A stretch of 64,000 nt of DNA from Rhizoclosmatium globosum (lineage: Eukaryota > Chytridiomycota > Chytridiomycetes > Chytridiales > Chytriomycetaceae), in NCBI GenBank assembly GCA_002104985.1, contig MCGO01000134.1, positions 42,002 to 106,001 on the forward strand. The letters run 5' to 3'. Positions 18,658 to 31,264 of the stretch are shown in pieces (within the stretch, counting starts at the first letter, position 1; each line of letters begins with the position of its first letter). Made by a program: the position numbers and the translations under genes. Under the pieces are notes generated by a model. The model was not told the DNA's origin, did not search any database, and saw nothing but the letters and a program-made list of their open reading frames with translations.

Positions 18658-21240
18658 ATTCTGTCAGTTTCTCTTCACAAACAATCATGCTGTTGAAGGG
18701 GGAGCTATCACTCTTCACATCTCAGCATCTTCGTCAACTGCTCCGAAACAACCACACAAACGTACACTTGCACCATCCAGCCAGATCAAACCAATTCAAT
18801 GAATGCAGCATTTCTTTGGGCGTCGTGGGTCCTTGTCCAACACGCCAAGTGCAAATTCCAACAAAGGAAACGTAACAACAGGGGGCTTCGTGGACTCGTC
18901 TGCTTCGTCTTTGGCACCACTTTTGTCGATGAGGAAGGACCTGGGTCGCCGTCTGGACTGAAGGAGCCTAGCAATAATCCAACACGACTCAAGGTGCTTC
19001 CCAGCTCCCTTCCCCTTCTCACATTCAACAATCTAATCCAACCATCTTCATCCCTGCTTCAGAATCAACTGAATCCGCCCTCAGAGCCGGTACACTGCCT
19101 CCAACAATCAAGTGTCCCAACACTGACCAACAAACTCAAAGAAACAGTAAACGAATCTCATCAAAAAGGTGACTAACAACAGAAATCAAGAGAGGAGTAC
19201 TTACTGTTGCTCAACAGGAGGCTGCTGACGTGAAAATTGCATTAGAATGTGTTGACAAAAATGGTTGCTTCCAAGGCCCGTGCTGACGAAGGAATAGAGT
19301 CCTTCAATCACCTGAAAAATGAATGCGACGTAACAACAGAAATCAAGAGAGGAGTACTTACTGTTGCTCAACAGGAGGCTGCTGACGTGAAAATTGCATT
19401 AGAATGTGTTGACAAAAATGGTTGCTTCCAAGGCCCGTGCTGACGAAGGAATAGAGTCCTTCAATCACCTGAAAAATGAATGCGACGCTACAAAGATGTT
19501 TTTGGCCTGCTTGACTAAAGAGGTCGAATGGGCAAAACCGTGTATTGCTCAACTATCGACCCAAATCAATGCGGAAGCTGAAAATGGGTGAACGCATGCA
19601 GGCATTGAATGAGGAGTTTGATGGTGCAAAGTCGTTGATTGATTAGCAATTGTGTCAACTGGAGGAAGTGCAGCTTGATTGTAATGAAGCAAACGTGCCG
19701 CTGATGAATTTGACGGAAGAGTTGGAGACTGTCAAGAAAAAGACTAACTCCAAGGAACAGTCGCAAGAAATGGAGGAAATAAACCAAGAGCTTTCATGTG
19801 AACAAGAAAGAATGGAAAGTGCTGGGCGGGAAATGGAATGCGCAGTTTGTGGAGGTGGAGAATCTGCACGCGAACAAGCTGCTTGATCTGTTGAATTAAC
19901 CCAAAAAGCACATGGTGATGCTGATGTTCGTGTTGCGGAAGCTCAGAAGCACGCACTTCTCGCAAGGGAGGACTTCGAACGTTCCCAAGCAAAGGTTTCC
20001 CAAAGAGAATCAGACGTGTCAGATCTTGAAGTGGCCTTGGCTGTAATGACGAAGGAGAGAGACGAAGTGGTACGTCTAACCGTGCTTTGTTTGTTTGTTT
20101 AATGAGTCGTTGCTATAGAAATGGGAATGGAATGTGACCAGAGATAACTCAGTGGCATACAATCAAACTTGGACGTGAGTGAAGGAAGCCTTTTGGATTT
20201 GGAAGCGCCGTTGAGGGATTCCAAGGCACCAGAGGTTGTGTTGCAAGCACAAGTCCAAAGGGACGAGTTTGTTGGGTGAGATTCAAGCTGCTCTTCAACA
20301 AAGTGTGGTTGATGTTGGCAAGTGGGAGCAAAGAGCCAGGGAATAGAAGAATAGGTTGTTCTGGCAATGTTGGTTTGGTGAGTTTTTTCAATGCGGGGTT
20401 TGTCGGGAGGGTATTAAAATCATGCTTTGTAGCAATCGCAAGTTGTTGCTGATGCTCAAGAAGCTCTAAAAGTTGCAGAAAAGCGGGTTGAAAACCTTGT
20501 GCGTGAGAAAGATGAACTTACAAGCAAATGGCTGTTACTGCTGCCTCTTTGGAAGAGGCGTGAAAGATTTCAAATACAAAGGCTTATGAATTGACGGTGA
20601 AGACACAGAAGTTTGAGGCTCAAACTGTGATTATCCATGAACTGGAGAGTCGATGCTCTGAATTGGTGAGTTGGTGTGTTCTTTGTCTTCAAGATCTAAT
20701 TCTTTGGGTAGACAAATTCTCTTGCGGCTGCTGAAACCTGGGTCGAAGGATGCTGAGCCCACAATGTCAGTCATGACACAACAATTCGAAACTTTTGCAA
20801 AATGAGGAGTAGTCTCACAATATCGTGTCTCTTTCAAGTGGACATTCCAACTTCCGACTGTTTGTTGGATGAAGGTGCTTGAAAGGGCTGATCATCCTCG
20901 CACTTCTGCCATCTGGAAGAGACTTTCCTAAAAATCCACCCCAACAGGTTGTTTTCAGAGAAGGAGGTGGAAGTTATTGTTAGTGCCCCGATGGGAGTGA
21001 AGCATGGCTGATAAAAAGGAGTGTCTTGACCCCACAAACGTTGAGTTGGTAGAACAGATTCGGCGCTTGGAGGCTGAAGCTGTTATGAATGCGGAGGTGT
21101 TGAGCAGTGTCCAGAAGCTGTTGACTGTGGCCACGACTGAAGCCGAAGGAATGGAAATCGAATGGTCCACTTTTCTTCTTCTTGGAGAAATATACCACGC
21201 TGTGAGATTCCACATGGAAGCAAAGTGGAATAAGGTTGTT
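18658..21240 (+). pseudogene. Decayed coiled-coil protein gene (block 1)
   Basis: Plus-strand frames encode heptad-like, Glu/Lys/Ala-rich segments: KARADEGIESFNHLKNECDA near 19270-19490, NLTEELETVKKKTNSKEQSQ near 19700, a Glu/Ala run near 19920-20070, ENLVREKDEL near 20490, and VELVEQIRRLEAEAVMNAEV at 21034. Upstream is a Ser/Thr/Pro-rich N-terminal part. The segments sit in different frames and are broken by stops (for example TGA after AENG at 19590 and TAG after SLID), some not explained by introns. I read it as a pseudogene of a long coiled-coil protein of myosin-tail or golgin type; the exact family is unclear. It runs directly into the DOP1-like segment. Confidence 0.55.
19174..19487 (+). 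repeat. 157-bp tandem duplication inside the coiled-coil pseudogene (block 1 only)
   Basis: The segment beginning TAACAACAGAAATCAAGAG at 19174 is repeated at 19331, a 157-base period, and covers the KARADEGIESF coding stretch. Block 2 has one copy (about 50878-51034), so the duplication arose after the block duplication or was lost from block 2. Confidence 0.85.
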
Positions 21241-21339
21241 TGAAACGTCATTGTGCCATTCACACATCAACACAGTTCGATCTGGAGCTTGTCAGTGGAT
21301 ATTCACAAACTTACCTGCCCTTATACAATTATTATTTAG

Positions 21340-24117
21340 CTGGACAAGGACAAAATTGGGTCGGCCATGTTGGATCAAGTTTTATCTTTAAGTCGTTGAA
21401 GGAAAAAAGTTTGGTGTTGGCAAATTACAAGGAGGTGCTTTGTTGCGGTTTCCTTTCACGTATCTTCATTTTGATTCGGTTCTCAGCTCCTACAATCTGC
21501 TGAGATGTTGCTTGATTCAATCAACCCGTATACAATTTGGAAACATATCTACCATTTGGTCATTGCGAATCCGATTGGACCATGTCAAACCATGCAAGAA
21601 TACCAGCTCTTTGATTTGATGCTGGGGATTGTTTGTGTGGAGGAAGAAGATGTGAAGCGTATTCATCTGCCGATTTTGTTGTGTTGGTTAAGTTACCAGC
21701 TTGATGTGAGTTTGACTTCCTTTCTCCAATGTCAATTTAGAAAACTCAAGAAAAACTTAGATGTTCAAAAAAAGTTAGACGACTTTACCGAAACCTCGCA
21801 CAAATTACCACTCTTTCTCGGAGTATGTTCCAAAGTTCTCTCCAATATACCTCGCGAAAGTATGACAAAGTCATGGATTTTGAAACTGTCAGAATCTAAC
21901 AGGTCAGAACGAATTCCGATGCGGCCAGTGGAATCACGGAAAGCCGGTGTTAAAAAGACGTCTCCTACTTCTGCAACCGGTGCATCCAACATCAGCATCT
22001 CATCCTCTCTACCATATGGAACCGTTATGAATGAAGCAGAAGAAACAGCACTTGACGAACCAGCCGTGTTTCAGTCCCCGTCTATCTCTGAATTTGTAAT
22101 TGATCGCCCTGTTGTCGAACTCAGTTTCACCAACTTCCAACTGTTTCTGACAAGCTTGTTGGATCGAGTGATAACATGTTTTGGACCCTGAACTGTAGTT
22201 GACAGTGTCGTTTCGCCTACTGGTGTCAGCGTCAGCAACTCGGAGAAATATTCTATCGTAATGTTGCTTGAGGAAACGTGCCGAATGATTGAATGATTGA
22301 AGTGCTTGCGTCTGTGTATTTGGCGGTGCACTCGAAACCCCAGCAAAGAAGCTTGGTGGCTCTGGAGTATGAGCACTGGGATGGATGTTGAGCGAGTGTG
22401 TGACACTATGGTTCCCACAGTATTTTGAACGGGCGAGGTAAAGCAAACCATCAAACTTTTTAGACGTCTGAGTTTAGTGTCCTGAACGTCTCGCTTTCTT
22501 GCGTCCTCCAAATATTGTTGCAGGCGCGTTCTTCTTCCGTGACACTGAAATTTGATGTTAAGCTGTTTATTCAAGTTTCCGTTAGCAGAGTAAGCATCTA
22601 TCATCCTCTCCAAACAACACATCATTTACAAAGATATTTTCAAATAGTTATGGCTATGCTTGGATCCGGAGCCTTTTGGAATCTGTCATGCCCGAATCGT
22701 AGGTTTGATTTGGAAATTGAGCAGTGTGACCAAGTTTGGTTCTTACATTGTCGAAGACGTTGTTGCCAACTTTCTCTCGTCGCGCGATTTGGTGGATTTG
22801 CTCTTGCATCAACAGAGATTTGGAATTCTGTGGAGGTTGAGTGAAGGCAGACTGGAATCGCGTTTCCGAAGCCTCTGGTTTTGGTAGTGGACGCGTTGAG
22901 GAGTTAGAATCCGTCGATTAGGCGGATTGGAGAAGCGTGGTTGAAAACGTATGTCAAGTCTTACTCGAGGTGGGGAACAAGTCTATTTTGAAATCGTAGC
23001 TAACGTATCTGTGCTTTATAGGGTGATTGAGCCTATTTTGGCGACACTCCTCCATCCTGATATTTTTGTCTTTTCCGAACCATTTTCATTGGTAACCAAG
23101 AAGAAACAGTATTCTACTATGAGCGTGAGTTCAAATGGGTCAAGTTCTGTACTCGACAGAGGCACTCTCCTTGTTATTGGCTGGAAACCGCCCTCTGCTT
23201 CAAACTTTATGGTCGGAGAGTATCAAGGAAGCAGATATTTTGGAATTGAAGGAAGTGTCGTGGTTACATAACGATTTGTTGTAAATAGGCGTTGGTGTTA
23301 CTGATCCTGATTTGTGCAGAGTTTAATACTTTGATCGGAGACCTCAAATATGCCGAAATACTAATGTTTATCTGACTGGAACAAGAGCAAAATCGAAAAG
23401 ATAAAAAAGGGAGGAACAAATATTTGGGATTTCGGAATTGTTTCAAGTGTGTTTGTTGATAGCTCGTCGCCTGATGCCTTGGAGTAAGAACCGCAGAATT
23501 CCAGGTGAGCTGCTTCCTGCTGTTTGTTTGTTTTGTTTATAACATTTGTTTGTTCAGGGATGCCATCATTGAACTTCTGCCAGGAATTTTGGGTGTGCTG
23601 AAGTCGTTGTTTTCCCAGTTCAAGAGAGATCCTTTTGCATCTGATAGTCCCAGTTCCAAGTCTCTGAAGTCGTATGAACTCTCAGGTGCCTCTCTGGATT
23701 TCTTGTGCGTCTCGGTCAAAAGTAGTATCCGCCATATCTTACAAACAATCTATTCCAAGTTCCCTGCACATTTAGTCGAATCAACTCTGGAGGTGTGGTT
23801 CTCGGACTGTGATGAGTTGGTTGAAGGGAAGGCTTTCATGTGGGATAACTCTGTCTTGGATATGATTCACTTGGTTCCTGATTTGACACAGAAGGCTCTG
23901 ATGATGCATGTGCTGGATGGACTGCGGACTCGGTTCGGATTCGCTCAGAACATTGCGTCATCGAAAGACAACGGAAATCCATTTTACGTGCGATCAAAAC
24001 AAATGTACGTTTTCTTGTAGTCGTGGCGGATCGCCCTCTACCTCGTCACCGTCGCCAGAGACACGGGTTCTTACACCCAACATGAGTCCCAAACCAGAAC
24101 CTGCAAAGTTAAAATGA
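21340..24117 (+). pseudogene. DOP1/Dopey-like gene, broken copy (block 1)
   Basis: DOP1 (Dopey) is a large alpha-solenoid scaffold that works with MON2 in Golgi-endosome traffic. Segments collinear with the family as I know it: FGILWRLSE near 22820, a VVDALRS segment, RVIEPILATLLHPDIF near 23020-23070, DAIIELLPGILGVLKSLFSQ near 23555, and SIRHILQTIYSKFPAHLV near 23725 followed by a Val-Trp motif. Upstream, exon 21487-21705 encodes MLLDSINPYTIWKHIYHLVI and ends at a GTGAGT donor. The end at 24117 (SPKPEPAKLK then TGA) is shared with block 2. Relative to block 2 about 0.8 kb is missing at about 23374 (between GTTTATCTG and ACTGGAAC) and about 0.64 kb at about 24030, and frames shift several times, so this copy should not make a full protein. 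The frame across 23822 is continuous for 171 codons, showing that the orientation here is ancestral. Confidence 0.68.
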
Positions 24118-25190
24118 ATATATTTAATGAAAAAAAAAGAGGGGAGGAAAACTGCAGAAATTCTTTTTCTTTGTGGATTTCAAACTCAGAAAAGTCTTCC
24201 TTGAAAACTTCACGTGGAAGCACTCGCAGTACTATGACACCTGAGCTAGATGGCGCAGTATTGTGTAAGTATTCTCTGTGTCTTTATTCTGTTCCTCAAC
24301 TTGAATACAAATCTAATCTGATGTTGTTTGAAACAGATGTCTGAACTGACTGATGGCTGCCCAGTGTTTGATGCACGCTGATCCACCAACGATAGATACT
24401 ATGCAAAGTATCAAGTGACAAGTCTTATTCCAACCATCTGATGCTTTGGTACGCGAAGGAAGCCGAGTTGCCAGTGGAAGGTGTCAAAGTGGGTGTCTCT
24501 CTCTCGTCCCTCTCCTCTCCAACTCTCTCCTTCTCTCTCTCTATTTCTCTTATCTCAACCTCAACTTCAAGTCATTAAACGCGCTTTCATTGCAGAAACG
24601 ACTGCGGAAAAAGACGCGTCCTTCTCCTTCTGTTGGTGTGGTCAAGTCTGACAATTCTCTCACAAACTTGACCACCTTTCGTCTCCGGCGCGTTGCCTCA
24701 TACCTTCGTGCTGTTCCAGTTAATCTTCGCCATCAATATCTTCTTAAGTTAATGGTGCGCGTTTATTGAAATTTGGAATCACTTTGTCTAAAATGCATCA
24801 TGTCACAGTTTCCTCCAGCCCATCCAGCCAGAATCCAGTCCTGTCAACCAGTGTCATCACGCAATATGGAGCAGTGGAGCCTTCCTTGGCGATTTCATCA
24901 TCCCGGTCACTGTTCCGCACCGTCCGTCTGTGCCACAAGCCGGCTGTTTATTTCCCCATCGACCTCACTGCCACCAGTTGCCACCAAGTTGCAACCAGTC
25001 AATCACAGTCATTTATGCTGTTTTGTTGTTGTTTGTGAGTACATGTCTATGGTTTGTTGTGCATGAAACAAATTACTAACCTGCTGTTCCTCCCTCTAGA
25101 TTTCAGTCTCTGTCATTAAAATGAATAAAAACCAAAACCCAACTCTCTGTTTCATGACAATATGAGAGTCTAACCGCATGTCTCAACTAT
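24118..25190. other. Region downstream of the DOP1-like gene, no gene recognised (block 1)
   Basis: It begins with an A-rich run (AAAAAAAAGA near 24128). Intron-like signals are present (GTAAGT at 24265 to an AAACAG acceptor near 24336) and a CT microsatellite near 24497-24545, so a small spliced transcript is possible. The frames are short, and I see no family signature. Block 2 keeps it at 57125-58093 with scattered indels. Confidence 0.4.
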
Positions 25191-27301
25191 GGTGAGTTGT
25201 GTTTATATTTTGAATGGAATTGTCTAATCGATTCTATGTAAACATGAGGAACGTCTCTGCCACAGCTCGCTGGTGAGTTGTGTTTGTAGTTTGCTTGGTG
25301 TGTTTTTTAATCGACTCTATATAAACATGTGGAACGTCTCTGCGGCAGTTTCTTCAATACAACAGGGAACAGAATGCGAGAATGCGAGATTGGAGCAAGA
25401 TAGGAGAGAGTGAGCGTTTGGAGTAGGATGGATTGGTTTGCTGTGGAGTGCGTTTATTATGGGGAGTAGGTTTTTTCTCTTGGCCTGTTTGATTCTTTGG
25501 GTGATGTGTGAGTTTGGGAGTTGATTTGCAGGTCGGGGTATAGTGTGACGGGAGGCTGGATTTGTTGGTTTTTGGTTGGTCGTGTTCTTTAATTTTGGTG
25601 GAGTTTTGGGTTTTTGGGTTTGGCTTCTGTTGTGATTGTTGTTGCTGGAGTGGATGCGGAGGGGTGTATGTTGAGGGGTCCACGCCCAGACTGTTATGGC
25701 GTACCGTGTTCAACGGCGGCCAGACGGGGGGCAGGACTCCAAAAATGCAGCACTTTCTCTGTTGTGCTGTCTGCTTTTGTTCATAGTGGTAAGTGCCTCG
25801 TGTATTCAAAGCGACTGTAACCTAACTTTTCTTTTCTTTAGTGCTGATGCAAATAAACATGACGTATGGATCCATAAATCACGTTTCGACGATGCGCTTG
25901 TTGTAATTTGTGTGGAGCAGGTCTCATTGGTGTTCTTTTTGGTGGATCCTTACTGGAGGTTTGAACAGCTGGTGAGTTGTGTTTGTAGTTTGCTTGGTGT
26001 GGTTTTTAATCGACTCTATATAAACATGTGGAACGTCTCTGCGGCAGTTTCTTCAATACAACAGGGAACAGAATGCGAGAATGCGAGATTGGAGCAAGAT
26101 AGGAGAGAGTGAGCGTTTGGAGTAGGATGGATTGGTTTGCTGTGGAGTGCGTTTATTATGGGGAGTAGGTTTTTTCTCTTGGCCTGTTTGATTCTTTGGG
26201 TGATGTGTGAGTTTGGGAGTTGATTTGCAGGTCTGGGTATAGTGTGACGGGAGGCTGGATTTGTTGGTTTTTGGTTGGTCGTGTTCTTTAATTTTGGTGG
26301 AGTTTTGGGTTTTTGGGTTTGGCTTCTGTTGTGATTGTTGTTGCTGGAGTGGATGCGGAGGGGTGTATGTTGAGGGGTCCACGCCCAGACTGTTATGGCG
26401 TACCGTGTTCAACGGCGGCCAGACGGGGGGCAGGACTCCAAAAATGCAGCACTTTCTCTGTTGTGCTGTCTGCTTTTGTTCATAGTGGTAAGTGCCTCGT
26501 GTATTCAAAGCGACTGTAACCTAACTTTTCTTTTCTTTAGTGCTGATGCAAATAAACATGACGTATGGATCCATAAATCACGTTTCGACGATGCGCTTGT
26601 TGTAATTTGTGTGGAGCAGGTCTCATTGGTGTTCTTTTTGGTGGATCCTTACTGGAGGTTTGAACAGCTGGTGAGTTGTGTTTGTAGTTTGCTTGGTGTG
26701 GTTTTTAATCGACTCTATATAAACATGTGGAACGTCTCTGCGGCAGTTTCTTCAATACAACAGGGAACAGAATGCGAGAATGCGAGATTGGAGCAAGATA
26801 GGAGAGAGTGAGCGTTTGGAGTAGGATGGATTGGTTTGCTGTGGAGTGCGTTTATTATGGGGAGTAGGTTTTTTCTCTTGGCCTGTTTGATTCTTTGGGT
26901 GATGTGTGAGTTTGGGAGTTGATTTGCAGGTCTGGGTATAGTGTGACGGGAGGCTGGATTTGTTGGTTTTTGGTTGGTCGTGTTCTTTAATTTTGGTGGA
27001 GTTTTGGGTTTTTGGGTTTGGCTTCTGTTGTGATTGTTGTTGCTGGAGTGGATGCGGAGGGGTGTATGTTGAGGGGTCCACGCCCAGACTGTTATGGCGT
27101 ACTGTGTTCAACGGCGGCCAGACGGGGGGCAGGACTCCAAAAATGCAGCACTTTCTCTGTTGTGCTGTCTGCTTTTGTTCATAGTGGTAAGTGCCTCGTG
27201 TATTCAAAGCGACTGTAACCTAACTTTTCTTTTCTTTAGTGCTGATGCAAATAAACATGACGTATGGATCCATAAATCACGTTTCGACGATGCGCTTGTT
27301 G
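25191..27301. repeat. 699-bp tandem repeat array B (about 2.9 units plus a degenerate remnant)
   Basis: Clean units run from about 25266 to 27301 with an exact 699-base spacing (25562, 26261, 26960). Just before, 25191-25265 is a diverged copy of the donor-to-TATA part of the unit (GTGAGTTGTGTTTATATTTT through ACATGAGGAACGTCTCTGCC). Array B units share markers (TACCGTG in two units, TTTAGTGCTGATG) that arrays A and C mostly lack. The array separates the two duplicated blocks. Confidence 0.92.
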
Positions 27302-27524
27302 TTAGGTGCATGGAGAGAACCCTCTTTGATATCTTTTTTAAAAAGATGTTGGATGGAGACTTGATGCTGAAGATCAATCTGGAAAGCCCATAGGTACCAT
27401 TGAAATGAAGGCCAATCTCTAATTGTTTGTATACTTTGATAGCTCATACCGGTCCAGAGAATGCTATTGTAAATCCTACAGATTTGTGAACTGCAATGTA
27501 ACACTGACACAAATTAATGTGATT
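27302..27524 (+). other. Remnant exon and splice-able tail after array B (block 2)
   Basis: The repeat frame continues as ELVVRCMERTLFDIFF-like sequence and then a stretch with an intact 49-nt GT-AG intron (27394-27442). Spliced, it reads EDQSGKPIAHTGPENAIVNP and soon reaches TGA at 27486-27488. Block 1 has about 100 more bases before this tail and a broken donor, so the two copies have decayed differently. Confidence 0.4.
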
Positions 27525-29226
27525 TTATTCATTAACTGGGTGGGTATAAGTAAATGCCTGGGATGCTTTGGCACCAAGGACAACTTCAAGGTTGAGCTTT
27601 GCTGTAAAGTAAGTGGTTACAGGTATGTAGAGGATGAGGCGGTATGACTTGGCTCCTGGCACAATACTGAGGAGATTTGCAGATTTTGAAACAAAAAAGT
27701 GGCTTGTCACTGCAACTAACTGTTGGACAGCCATTATGTCAGGAGGTGAGTTATCCTTATTTTTTTCACGGAGAGAAAAGGCACTGAGAAGTAGATGAGA
27801 CACAATCTGGTGGCATAATGACTGAATTATGTCTGGAATAGGCTCTGTGATGGTGCGAGTAACAATAGTTGGGACTTGCAGCTTTTGATAAGGCAGGAAT
27901 TCTGAGGGAAACACATCAAAGTTGGAAAGCAATTCAAATGAGGTGCAAACCATAAGAGAGATTAATACGATATGACAAAGGAGACTCTATTGGCTGAGTC
28001 ATTGCCTGGAAAAACGAAGTTGAGGACTAGTTTAAATAATAAGCTAAGATATGAGTTGTATTAAAAGGATCATTACAGTGTTTGACTTTAGCACAAGAAA
28101 TTTTAATGTTTTTTGTGCGGCCGCATGAAGCTTTTTCCTGTCCAGAGCAAACACGTTGTCCAGCAGTGGATCCATACCTGAGCAAAATTAGTGTACTCAG
28201 GTAAGGGGGGCCATTTACCATTGCAGTGGAGAGAAACCTGTTCCGGTGCAGCCAAATATGTCATGGCTTTGGCCATCATAGTGATTAAGGCAATGGGAGT
28301 GTTGAGGCGCATCTAAGTTCTATCAATGAAGCATCAGCCAAGCAAGTCAAAAACAAACCATTTCATCAAAAACCAAGACTGCAAGGTAATCACAGACATT
28401 CCAAGCCACCTCTCCAAAGATTTTGCTGTCCCAGCAAATTCCTGAAAGCCAGAACTGCAAGATGACAGACAAATATTGAACTGAGGGTTGCTTTTTCCAA
28501 ATTTCAAGAAAGTCCTCACGCTCCGCAGTAGATAGTCTTGCAGCTTGTTGAAACTTAATGAGGTTGTCTGTCACATTGAAGAGAATGGGGAAGGGCTATC
28601 AAAAAATTCTGGTCATAAAAACAGTTGACAAACAAAAAAACACACAAACCTGAAGGTCGTGCAGAAAATGCAAATACACAGTTGATTGAGAAGGTTTCGT
28701 TGCAACCACCAGATTAATGGAATATGTCGGAGAGAGAGAGGCGAGGACTGTTTCCAAATACGTTGCGAACTCAGGGGCAGATTGGGGTGGATCTGAAGTT
28801 TGAGGGAAATATAACAGAAAGGATTGTAGAGTCAAAAGACAAGGAGAAGATCGCCTGTTTTATGTAAATTTAATATTGAAGAGGTGTGGAATGAGAGAAA
28901 TGAGAAACCTGTTTACGACCCCGCATTCCTCAGAAACAAGGGCATTTAATGCGACTGAATTCTTGAAAGCATCATCAATCTTGTCACGAAGGTCCTCTGC
29001 AATATTTGGAGCAGAGTGCAGCTTTCGACCAAGTTGTCTGCGAGCCGTTCAATAAACCAACACCAGGCCAGGCTATGCCATCGGTCCTTTATCCCACCAA
29101 ACACCAAACTCACAGCAGAAGATTATCCAGGTCATTGGTGGGGTTGGACATGTATCCTTGAACCATAGCCAAGAATGCCTCCTCGTCAAGCTGCTCAATA
29201 ACCTTTGCAAGCCTTAGTTTAGAACA
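27525..29226 (-). CDS. Hypothetical multi-exon helical protein, 5' end unresolved (block 2)
   Basis: This is the second copy of the 1744-3460 gene. Exons: 29114-29226, 28909-29037, 28650-28854, 28359-28553, 28219-28312, 28077-28177, 27525-27986. All frames and splice sites are kept; one intron has 16 fewer bases and the donor-side codon of exon 3 changes CAA to CAG. A few residues differ (for example SLREKNKD for SLLEKNKD). Retained frames despite several percent nucleotide change in introns suggest constraint, or a recent duplication. Family unknown; as in block 1 no convincing start codon is visible. Confidence 0.58.
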
Positions 29227-29412
29227 TCAGACATTTGCGGTCATGTCCATACAGTTTTGATATTCATCTCAAGGTAGGGCGAGAGGAAGGCTCTCAAGTT
29301 GTGTTTTGAAGGGGGTTAATCTGGGATTAATCGAAGTGTAAACAGACACATAATAATCAGTCTCAAATAATTTATTAATTTATCATTTTTACACTGCACA
29401 GACTTTTCTTCT

Positions 29413-30405
29413 TTACCGACGATTCGGAGGGTAGTAAAATGGTGGGTTTGGGTATTGTTGTTGTGGCTGTTGCATAAAGGGTGGTTGACCATGTTGTTGG
29501 TGTTGTTGATGTTGTGGATGGGGCAGATTCTGTGGATGCAGTACTTGTGTGTGTTGCTGCTGTTGTAAATGGTGGGGGTAATATTGAGGCATTTGTTGGG
29601 TTTGAGGATGAAATGGAACAAATCGCATGTTGTATTGTTGCTGTTGAATCATTTGCATTTGGCGTAGTTGTTCCATGTTCTGCATTTGCTGCATTTGTTG
29701 CATTTGCTGCATTTGATACATTTGCAGGGCGTACTGTTGCTGAGCTTGTTGTTGTTCAGCCCTTTGGATGTAGGTGTCAACACTTTGGTGGCGAGCAACT
29801 GGTCTGTAGTGATCATGGGATTTACGTTGGGGTTTTTGGGGTTTTGGAGGGGCTGCTGGCAGTTGTGGGGGTTGAGTGGAGGAGGAGGGTTGATTGTACT
29901 GTTTCTTGGTTGTTGAGATAGGAAGTGCCGTAACTCTGTAAATGACTAGTGAATATTTACAACAAATAGGGGAACACGCGTACTCAATCTTACGGGCCTT
30001 GTCCTTGCCTTGTTGTGGCATCAAATCAATAACACGTGAGGTACGGCATTGTAATTCCTTGGCTGAAAGATTCTTGGACTTGGAGGCAAAGAGACATTCT
30101 CCAAGGTCACCTATGGGAGCTGGAGTGGCTGTGACTCCATCAAAGTCGTGGGGGCCATATCGTGGAGCACGGATAATTGCGGGAAGAGGAATCACTATCA
30201 AAATTGTTAAGATTAACAAAGAATTTGGATAAAGTGAGTTGAAGCAGGGGAAAAGGACATACTGGGAGGATCAGCAGTGCACTTGCCACAATTTAGAGTC
30301 TCTGCAAAATTTTTGTGTCCGCAAATGCACGTCCAAGTCTATTTTTGATAAAGTCAATGGATTGGTGGTGAATGGGTTTCTCACTCTCCACTCTGAAGTA
30401 TCCAT
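29413..30405 (-). CDS. RanBP2-type zinc finger, Gln/Pro-rich protein (block 2)
   Basis: Exons 30385-30405, 30263-30338, 29984-30194 and 29413-29935 mirror block 1 with a constant offset of 25766. The protein is again 276 residues with the same zinc finger (W9, C11, C13, N17, C24, C27). It differs at a few residues (for example LAPIG to PAPIG, RRTS to CRTS, QQDKD to QQGKD, PKPPKP to PKPQKP) with no indel, while the upstream intergenic DNA has many. That pattern fits a protein still under selection. Confidence 0.7.
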
Positions 30406-31264
30406 ATGAAAAAGTTTTTAACATAATGCACATTTCTCCAATGATAATTCTACTCCTCAAACATCAGGGGTTCCCTTGATTGTATGTAAACAAATTTCCG
30501 AGGATGTATACTCAGACTTTTTAGTTCTTGGGAATTTGTCTGTCTGTCCTCAGTTTTACGCCAAATGAGTTCCTGTCGCCAAGAAACCAAGCCTGTCCCT
30601 CCATCTTAAATCAAAAAACATTGACAAGTATTGGTATCTTTTGCACCAATTTATTTCGAAATTGATGGATTATGGAGGCGATGGAGGTGGGGTTTTTTAA
30701 CTTAAAAAATGGTCTTTACAAATAACTGTCAAATCCCCACGTACGGTTGTGTTGTGTGCAAACTGACCAATCTAATAAATTCACACAGACACAGCAGGAC
30801 CCTTAAATTCTACTTTGGCCTTCTCTATTGTGAGGAAAGAATCGGGCCAAAAGTTGAGTCTAGAAGAGCATAGGGTAAAGGGAATGTCGAGTTGAGCACT
30901 TATTTAACCACAACACACTCAACTTTACCTCCGTTTGCCTAGAAACTTGCAGAGCGTTCCCTCGTAGTTGTATCCATCCTTTCTGCTGAATTGGACGGTG
31001 CTGGCATATCTTGTAAAATCTCAACTCACCTACATTCGTCTCCAAATAAGCAGAACATACCCTTGTAATTCTGCAACAAATTCGACAGCGCTTAGTTCAG
31101 AAATGTATTTTTTGTGTTAAATAAACTCTTAGCGCTGCTTTATATCCTCCATCTAGCTTACGGAAAGCATATAAAACATGACAGAAAGGTTAAATTGATT
31201 GTGTCTTGTAGAGAAATAATTAACCTGACGACCGAACCAAATCTCCATCCAAATTCACTGTAAA
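30406..31264. promoter_or_regulatory. Divergent intergenic region (block 2)
   Basis: It corresponds to 4640-5422 but is 76 bases longer, with small insertions near 30498-30560, 30610 and 30785. A TATAAAA occurs near 31170, as in block 1. No supported gene. Confidence 0.35.

Larger units (their letters stand above)
1427..25190. repeat. Segmental duplication, block 1
   Basis: This block matches 27302-58093 in the same order and orientation. The offset between copies is 25781, then 25766, then 25842 bases up to the satellite, and 31455 after it; the jump is the longer satellite in block 2. Both blocks are bounded by 699-bp arrays, which suggests unequal exchange between those arrays. Compared with block 2, block 1 lacks about 0.8 kb and about 0.64 kb inside the DOP1-like gene. 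Confidence 0.92.
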
